From: an uncultured Geobacteraceae bacterium
Lineage (GTDB): Bacteria > Desulfobacterota > Desulfuromonadia > Geobacterales > Pseudopelobacteraceae
Length of the DNA stretch: 60,141 bases
Direction of reading: 5' to 3'
Assembly: GCA_903852495.1 (NCBI GenBank)
Contig: CAINRC010000139.1
Span: 1-60,141 of the forward strand
Position numbers and translations under genes: made by a program. Below are positions 55,536-60,141 of this stretch, one piece after another. Position 1 is the first letter of the stretch. The number at the start of each line of letters is the position of its first letter. Under the pieces are notes generated by a model that did no database searches, was not told where the DNA came from, and saw only the letters and a program-made list of their open reading frames with translations.

Positions 55536-56882
55536 TCACAACACCACCCCGTGCAGATCCCGCCGGCGATAGCGCCAGGCGAATGCCGCCCCCCGGAAGT
55601 ACCAGTCGATCAGAAACACCCCCCACACGGCGTAGAGTGAAAGATGCAGCCAGCTCGATGCCACCCACGACAGCGCAACCCTGATCCCCCACATGGCAAC
55701 CAGCGTGACGATGAACACATAAAAGGTATCGCCGGTACCCCGCAGACTGCCGGCATACACAAATGATATCGCCAGCGGCACCTGGGCAAAGGCGACCAGG
55801 CGCAGAAACACACTCCCCTTTTCGATTACATCCGGGTCACTGCTGAAAAGGCCGATCAACAGGTGCGGCGCAAAGAAAAATATGAGCGCCATGGCGGTCA
55901 TGACGCCCACCGCCAAACGCAGCGCCTCATTGTGGCTGATGCGGGCACGGCGGATTTTGCCGGCGCCAAGCGATTGCCCCATGAGTGTTGCGGCGGCAAT
56001 ACCCATGCCGGCACCCGGCATGAAAGAGAGCGACTCGATGGAAAGACCGATCTGGTGAGCGGCATAGGCGGTCGTGCCGTAGGCGATGATGAAACTGGAG
56101 TAGAACAGCTGGCCGCTCTGCTGGGCGACACGCTCCAGCGCCACCGGCCAGCCGACCCTCCAGATCCTTCCGAAAAGCTGAAAGTCCGGGGAGCTGAATC
56201 TGATGTACCGTTTGCGCAGCGCCTGGATCAGCAGATAGGCGAAGCCGATGAATTCAGAGCTGTTGATGGCGATGGCGGCCCCCTTGACCCCGAGCGCCGG
56301 CATCCCTAATTTGCCGTAGATCAGCGGCCAGGCGATCAGCACGTGGAGGATGTTGACCAGGATGATGGCCTCCATGGGGGTACGGGTGTTGCCGGCGCCA
56401 TGCATGATGGCCGAGAGGAGATTCAACCCGGTGGTCCAGACCATCCAGAGAAACACCAGCCGGATATATTCGGCAGCCAGCGCCTGAACATCGGGAGCCG
56501 CCCCCATCAGCCGGGCGATATCTCCCCCCCAACGGGAACCGGCCAGAGAACAGAGCGCTGTCATGGCCAGACCGGCCAGACAGGCCACGTACGCCGCACG
56601 TCCGGCATCTTCCCGCCGTCCGGCGCCCCACAGGTGCGAAATCACCACCGTTACGCCGGTGGACAACCCCCAGAACACCGTCATCGTCGTCACCATCAGC
56701 AGTTGTCCCAGACCGGTGGCGGCGATGGCGGCAGCGCCCAGACCGCCGGTCAGGAAAACGTCAACGATGGACACCAGCCGCTGGAAAAGGGATGAAAGCA
56801 GTACCGGCATGGAGAGGCGGAACACATCCCGCCGGATCGAGACCGGCTTGCGGGACGGAGTATTGGTAAAAGGGATCCACAT
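55536..56882 (-). CDS. MATE-family multidrug efflux transporter
   Basis: 448 residues from the ATG at 56882 (weak ribosome site; a TTG 36 bp upstream is possible). About twelve membrane spans in two homologous halves. LSMPVLLSSLFQRLVSIVDVFLTGGLGAAAIAATGL at the start, IMHGAGNTRTPMEA in the middle, and LRGTGDTFYVFIVTLVAMWG near the end are MATE hallmarks. The family exports cationic drugs using a sodium or proton gradient. Monocistronic. Confidence 0.93.
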   Translation of the reverse strand: MWIPFTNTPSRKPVSIRRDVFRLSMPVLLSSLFQRLVSIVDVFLTGGLGAAAIAATGLGQLLMVTTMTVFWGLSTGVTVVISHLWGAGRREDAGRAAYVACLAGLAMTALCSLAGSRWGGDIARLMGAAPDVQALAAEYIRLVFLWMVWTTGLNLLSAIMHGAGNTRTPMEAIILVNILHVLIAWPLIYGKLGMPALGVKGAAIAINSSEFIGFAYLLIQALRKRYIRFSSPDFQLFGRIWRVGWPVALERVAQQSGQLFYSSFIIAYGTTAYAAHQIGLSIESLSFMPGAGMGIAAATLMGQSLGAGKIRRARISHNEALRLAVGVMTAMALIFFFAPHLLIGLFSSDPDVIEKGSVFLRLVAFAQVPLAISFVYAGSLRGTGDTFYVFIVTLVAMWGIRVALSWVASSWLHLSLYAVWGVFLIDWYFRGAAFAWRYRRRDLHGVVL

Positions 56883-57137
56883 ACGGTTTGTTATACGGCC
56901 CACGGGGGGGAAGGTCAATAATTTCAGGCGATGTGCGCAACTGGCAGTGATTTGTATTGTTCGGTTCGGCAGGGGTCCATCGACGAAAACATGGCCGTCA
57001 CGATATGCAGAAATATTCCGCCGCCATTTTCAGGTTGAGAAAGCGGACCTTCTGAGGTATTCTTCGCCGGCACACTAAAAGGGTGGTACCAGCTATCGGG
57101 ACACACTTTTTTACCCTTACAAACAAGGAGTCACATC

Positions 57138-57563
57138 ATGGCCAGTCTTAACAAGGTAATGCTGATAGGAAACCTGGGAAAAGATCCTGAAGTCCGCTTC
57201 ACCGCATCCGGTCAGGCGGTAGCGAGCTTTTCTCTTGCCACCAGCGAAAAGTTCAAAGGAAAAACCGGCGAATGGGAAGAGCGCACAGAGTGGCACTCCA
57301 TAACCCTGTGGGGCAAACTGGCCGAAATCGCCGGGGAATATCTCTCCAAGGGCAAGACCGTCTATATTGAAGGGCGTCTGCAGACCCGCAAGTGGCAGGA
57401 TAAAAGCGGCAACGATCGCTACACCACTGAAATAGTCGGAGACAAAATGCAGATGCTTTCCGCCAAGGGCGAACGAAGCGGCGGCGATGCCCCTTCAACC
57501 CCCAAAACCACCGGCAGCAGCCATGAAGAGCCCCCGTTTCAGGATGACGACATCCCGTTCTAG
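57138..57563 (+). CDS. ssb: Single-stranded DNA-binding protein
   Basis: 141 residues. [52 protein letters not shown] and [17 protein letters not shown] are the OB-fold core. The acidic tail ends DDDIPF, the protein-interaction tip. AAGGAG lies 7 nt before the ATG. It coats ssDNA during replication and repair. Confidence 0.97.
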   Translation: MASLNKVMLIGNLGKDPEVRFTASGQAVASFSLATSEKFKGKTGEWEERTEWHSITLWGKLAEIAGEYLSKGKTVYIEGRLQTRKWQDKSGNDRYTTEIVGDKMQMLSAKGERSGGDAPSTPKTTGSSHEEPPFQDDDIPF

Positions 57564-57582
57564 TCCGGCATTTTATGTCAGC

Positions 57583-57619
57583 AAAGTCCCATCAGACAAG
57601 GTTCTGGTGGGACTTTTTG
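57583..57619 (+). terminator. Terminator of ssb
   Basis: AAAGTCCCATCAGA-CAAGG-TTCTGGTGGGACTTTTT. Confidence 0.8.
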
Positions 57620-57670
57620 TTATTGCTGCCCGGCAGGTAAATAGTAATTTTTTGCGAGAGGGAAATCAGT

Positions 57671-58195
57671 ATGCCGGTAATTCGACAGATTGCCCAAATG
57701 GGGCACCCCGTATTGCGCCAGATCAGCGTGAGTATTCCTGATCCGACTGACTCCGCCATCCGTGTGCTGAATGAAGACCTCCTGGCGACAATTCGCTACT
57801 CGCACGGTGTCGGTATCGCCGCCCCCCAGGTATTCGAATCGCTCCGCATGGTCATCATCGCCTCTCGCCCGAACCCGCGCTATCCACACGCTCCGGAAAT
57901 GGACCCGACGACACTGATTAATCCGGAACTGCTCTGGACGTCTGAGGAAGTGGAGTCCGGGTGGGAAGGATGCTTGAGCATCCCCGGTATGCGTGGTCTC
58001 ATCCCGCGCCATCTTTCTGTGGGTGCCTGCTTTCAGACGCTGGCGGGTGAAAAACGGGAGGTGGAGTTTACCGGCTTTCCGGCGCGCGTTTTCCAGCACG
58101 AGTTCGACCACCTGAACGGCCTTCTGTTTATCGACCGCCTGGAGAGCCTGCATAACCTGCTGACTGAACAGGAATTTGTAAGACGCACGGAATAA
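57671..58195 (+). CDS. def: Peptide deformylase
   Basis: 174 residues. Motif 1 GVGIAAPQ, motif 2 EGCLS (zinc/iron Cys), motif 3 QHEFDHL (two His ligands and catalytic Glu). It removes the formyl group from new proteins. GAGAGGG upstream of the ATG. No methionyl-tRNA formyltransferase gene is adjacent. Confidence 0.95.
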   Translation: MPVIRQIAQMGHPVLRQISVSIPDPTDSAIRVLNEDLLATIRYSHGVGIAAPQVFESLRMVIIASRPNPRYPHAPEMDPTTLINPELLWTSEEVESGWEGCLSIPGMRGLIPRHLSVGACFQTLAGEKREVEFTGFPARVFQHEFDHLNGLLFIDRLESLHNLLTEQEFVRRTE

Positions 58196-58253
58196 GACCG
58201 GTCTGTCATCTGACGGAGCGGTTCAGCCTGCTACCAATCAATGGAGAGTTTTT

Positions 58254-58730
58254 ATGTCACTGTATATGTGCGGTCGTGTCGTCAGATCTGCCGGTTTTAT
58301 CGTCGCAGCGTTACTCTGGGTCTCGCCGCTGCTTGCTGCGGAGTACAAGACCGGCGTCAATGTCCAGCTTATCAAGCGATCCACAACAACCGGCAACGGC
58401 CAGAAAATAGTCTACCCCGTGACTGACAATCCGGAGGTCACTGCCATGACAGTTGAAATACTGCCGGGAATGGAAACCGGTTGGCACACGCACCTTGTCC
58501 CGGTCTACGGGTACGTTATGGCGGGCAGCCTTACTGTCGAACTTGAGGGGGGCAAGGAACTTACCTTCAGTGAGAAGGATGCCATCATTGAGGTAGTCAA
58601 CTCCGCACACAACGGAAAAAACAAAGGAACACAGCCGGTTAAGCTGGTGGTTTTTTATATTGGTGCAGAGGGAAAACCGAATGTCAACAAGACACCGCCG
58701 CCAACGGGTCATGAAGGCAGCCACCCGTAA
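58254..58730 (+). CDS. Exported single-domain cupin
   Basis: 158 residues. Sec-type signal RSAGFIVAALLWVSPLLAAEYK (cleavage after LLA-A). Cupin fold with MTVEILPGMETGWHTHLVPVYGYVMAGSLTVELEGG (metal-binding His-x-His) and a second motif FSEKDAIIEVVNSAHNG. Small-molecule-binding or isomerase-like function in the periplasm, substrate unknown. It is followed 33 bp later by the exported TPP enzyme, probably as an operon. Confidence 0.85.
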   Translation: MSLYMCGRVVRSAGFIVAALLWVSPLLAAEYKTGVNVQLIKRSTTTGNGQKIVYPVTDNPEVTAMTVEILPGMETGWHTHLVPVYGYVMAGSLTVELEGGKELTFSEKDAIIEVVNSAHNGKNKGTQPVKLVVFYIGAEGKPNVNKTPPPTGHEGSHP

Positions 58731-58763
58731 CTGATACACACCTGGTAACTGAAGGAGTAACTC

Positions 58764-60017
58764 ATGCGCTTTCGCGGTAGCAGGATCTTCCTCGCACTAC
58801 TTCCATTTTTTCTTTTCATCCCGTTAACAGCCATGGCGCAGACAGCCAGGCCGCAAGTCACCATGGCCGAGGCGGCGGGGCAGGCGCTGGTTGATGCCGG
58901 GGCCGCTGTTGTCAACTGCGTACCTGCTACCGGCGCTGTGGCCGTGTATGAGGCATGGATGGCGTCTGCCAAAAAAACACTCCCGTATCACTATCATGAG
59001 GAAGTGGCACTGGGAATGGCCATGGGCACCTCTCTTGCCGGCCGGCGCAGTGCGGTTATCGTTAAATCACATGGGCTGGCCAAGGCCGGCAACGCCCTCA
59101 TCGATGCGTGGACGCTGGGTACTGAAGGTGGGTTGGTCATACTGGTGGCTGCGGATAAAGAAGGAAAATCTTCCGACTCCATCTTTGATGTGGATCTCTT
59201 TGTGAGCGGAACGAGAGTACCATTTCAGCGACTGGGGCCTGGAGATGTGTACAACGGCATTGTCGCCGCCTTTGACCGTTCCGAAGCCATGGGGCTTCCG
59301 GTGGTGGTGCTGCTGGAGGACGATGATCTTGCCACGAGTGTAACCGGGCCGCCCCGGGCAGCAGTAAGCTCCCGTCCCTGGGCTATTCCACGCAGAGACC
59401 CTCTTCGTCACGTCCTGGCACCCATGAATACGAAATATCCGTACCAGGTGGCCCAGGCAAAACTGGCCGGCCGGAACTGGAAGGGGATAGCCCGTCCCAC
59501 TCTTCCCGTAATCCCCGAAGGTGTTCCCTCCAAATTCCAGGCGACTATCCGCTCATATATGCCGGTCTTTGATATTCTCAAGGAGATGCGCGGCAGGATT
59601 GACTTCATCATGGGTGACACCGGCACCAGCACATTATTTGCCTTTCCTCCCTATGACATCATTGATGCGGCAACCTATTACGGCGGCAGCATCCCTTTAG
59701 CCGCCGGAGCGATCCAGGGGGGTGCCCGAAAAGCTTGGGCCGTAACCGGTGACTGGTCTTTCACCGCCGCCGGGCACCTGGGTCTGCATGAAGCTTTCCA
59801 TGTGGGGATTCCTGTAAAGATACTTATTTTGCACAACCGCGTTGCCGTGGCAACCGGGGGGCAGGCTATGGATGAAGAGCTTTTTGAACGGCTGCTGAAG
59901 TCCTACCCCGACTTCATGCGCCGTGTGAATATCAGTAATCGTACGGAACTTCGGTCCACCCTGCAGGCAGCACAGGAGTCCAACCGGATGGAAATTGTGG
60001 TGGTTGATTTCCCGTGA
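58764..60017 (+). CDS. Exported thiamine-diphosphate enzyme (IorA-like)
   Basis: 417 residues. A signal peptide LALLPFFLFIPLTAMAQ precedes residue 30. The N-terminal part resembles the pyrimidine-binding domain (NCVPATGAVAVYEAW, YHEEVALGMAMG, VKSHGLAKAGNAL). The C-terminal half matches the PP-binding domain of indolepyruvate oxidoreductase alpha subunits: MGDTGTSTLFAFPPYDIIDA, ASIPLAAG-like YYGGSIPLAAGA, GDWSFTAAGHLG...ILHNRVAVATGGQ. TPP enzymes are normally cytoplasmic, so an exported one is unusual. No ferredoxin domain is present, so it may be a decarboxylase-like relative. It starts 33 bp after the cupin, with GAAGGAG upstream. A short stem CCCGCGC/GCGCGGG (60034-60055) follows without a T-run. 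Confidence 0.75.
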   Translation: MRFRGSRIFLALLPFFLFIPLTAMAQTARPQVTMAEAAGQALVDAGAAVVNCVPATGAVAVYEAWMASAKKTLPYHYHEEVALGMAMGTSLAGRRSAVIVKSHGLAKAGNALIDAWTLGTEGGLVILVAADKEGKSSDSIFDVDLFVSGTRVPFQRLGPGDVYNGIVAAFDRSEAMGLPVVVLLEDDDLATSVTGPPRAAVSSRPWAIPRRDPLRHVLAPMNTKYPYQVAQAKLAGRNWKGIARPTLPVIPEGVPSKFQATIRSYMPVFDILKEMRGRIDFIMGDTGTSTLFAFPPYDIIDAATYYGGSIPLAAGAIQGGARKAWAVTGDWSFTAAGHLGLHEAFHVGIPVKILILHNRVAVATGGQAMDEELFERLLKSYPDFMRRVNISNRTELRSTLQAAQESNRMEIVVVDFP

Positions 60018-60141
60018 CAACCGCCCAAGAAAACCCGCGCTGCGACAGGCGCGGGAGCATGGTCTTGCCCGGCCTGCTACAAAAATTATTTCCCGTAAAA
60101 CGCTGATATATTTTTTTCTTGCTTTTTTATATTTTTTTCTA

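Overview
The window looks like a chromosomal segment from a deltaproteobacterial anaerobe of the Geobacter/Pelobacter type (Desulfuromonadales). This is inferred from the core genes on the right: GTP-type PEP carboxykinase, EtfBA with an extra ferredoxin domain next to a membrane FeS/CCG oxidoreductase of the ETF:menaquinone oxidoreductase kind, glutamate synthase behind a sigma-54 promoter, and HypA. No species can be fixed from the sequence alone.

Bases 1 to about 32,475 form an accessory island, visibly more AT-rich than the right half. Its right edge is a tRNA-Glu(UUC) gene (32476-32553, minus) with a P4-type tyrosine integrase just downstream. The left edge was not found. From left to right the island holds: the 3' end of one serine recombinase; an HTH gene divergent from a complete serine recombinase that is followed by two ParB/RepB-like genes; a five-gene operon (two tiny proteins, HAD phosphatase, HEPN protein, cytidine deaminase) behind a sigma-54 promoter, with a CARF-sigma54 (RtcR-like) activator immediately upstream; a complete Wadjet-type jetABCD operon; a LlaJI-like set of C5 methyltransferase, McrB-like AAA+ motor and DUF2357/PD-(D/E)XK nuclease; RhuM and a DUF234-type ATPase; an AlpA regulator; a metallophosphoesterase; a free-standing structured RNA gene with its own promoter and terminator; a second recombinase-like operon; and AlpA plus a TOPRIM primase/DUF3631 helicase next to the integrase.

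The main candidate for an undescribed system is the CARF-sigma54-controlled operon at 4560-9561. A sensor with an RtcR-like ligand pocket would switch on a HEPN RNase-like protein, a phosphatase and a deaminase through the -24/-12 promoter at 7812-7827. The second candidate is the RNA gene at 25811-26104, about 290 nt, which matches no family I recognise.

From 32.5 kb to the end the content is housekeeping: an NlpC/P60 lipid-exported peptidase-like protein, an MCP-CheW pair, a small lipoprotein, hypA, pckG, the etfBA/EMO electron-transfer cluster, gltBD, a 3-oxoacid CoA-transferase, a PcrA-type helicase, an AlkD-like repair protein, a MATE transporter, ssb, peptide deformylase, and a secreted cupin followed by an exported IorA-like thiamine-diphosphate enzyme. 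Between the CoA-transferase and the helicase lie the stubs of a collapsed type III restriction locus (mod start, AlbA_2 gene with an internal deletion, res start).
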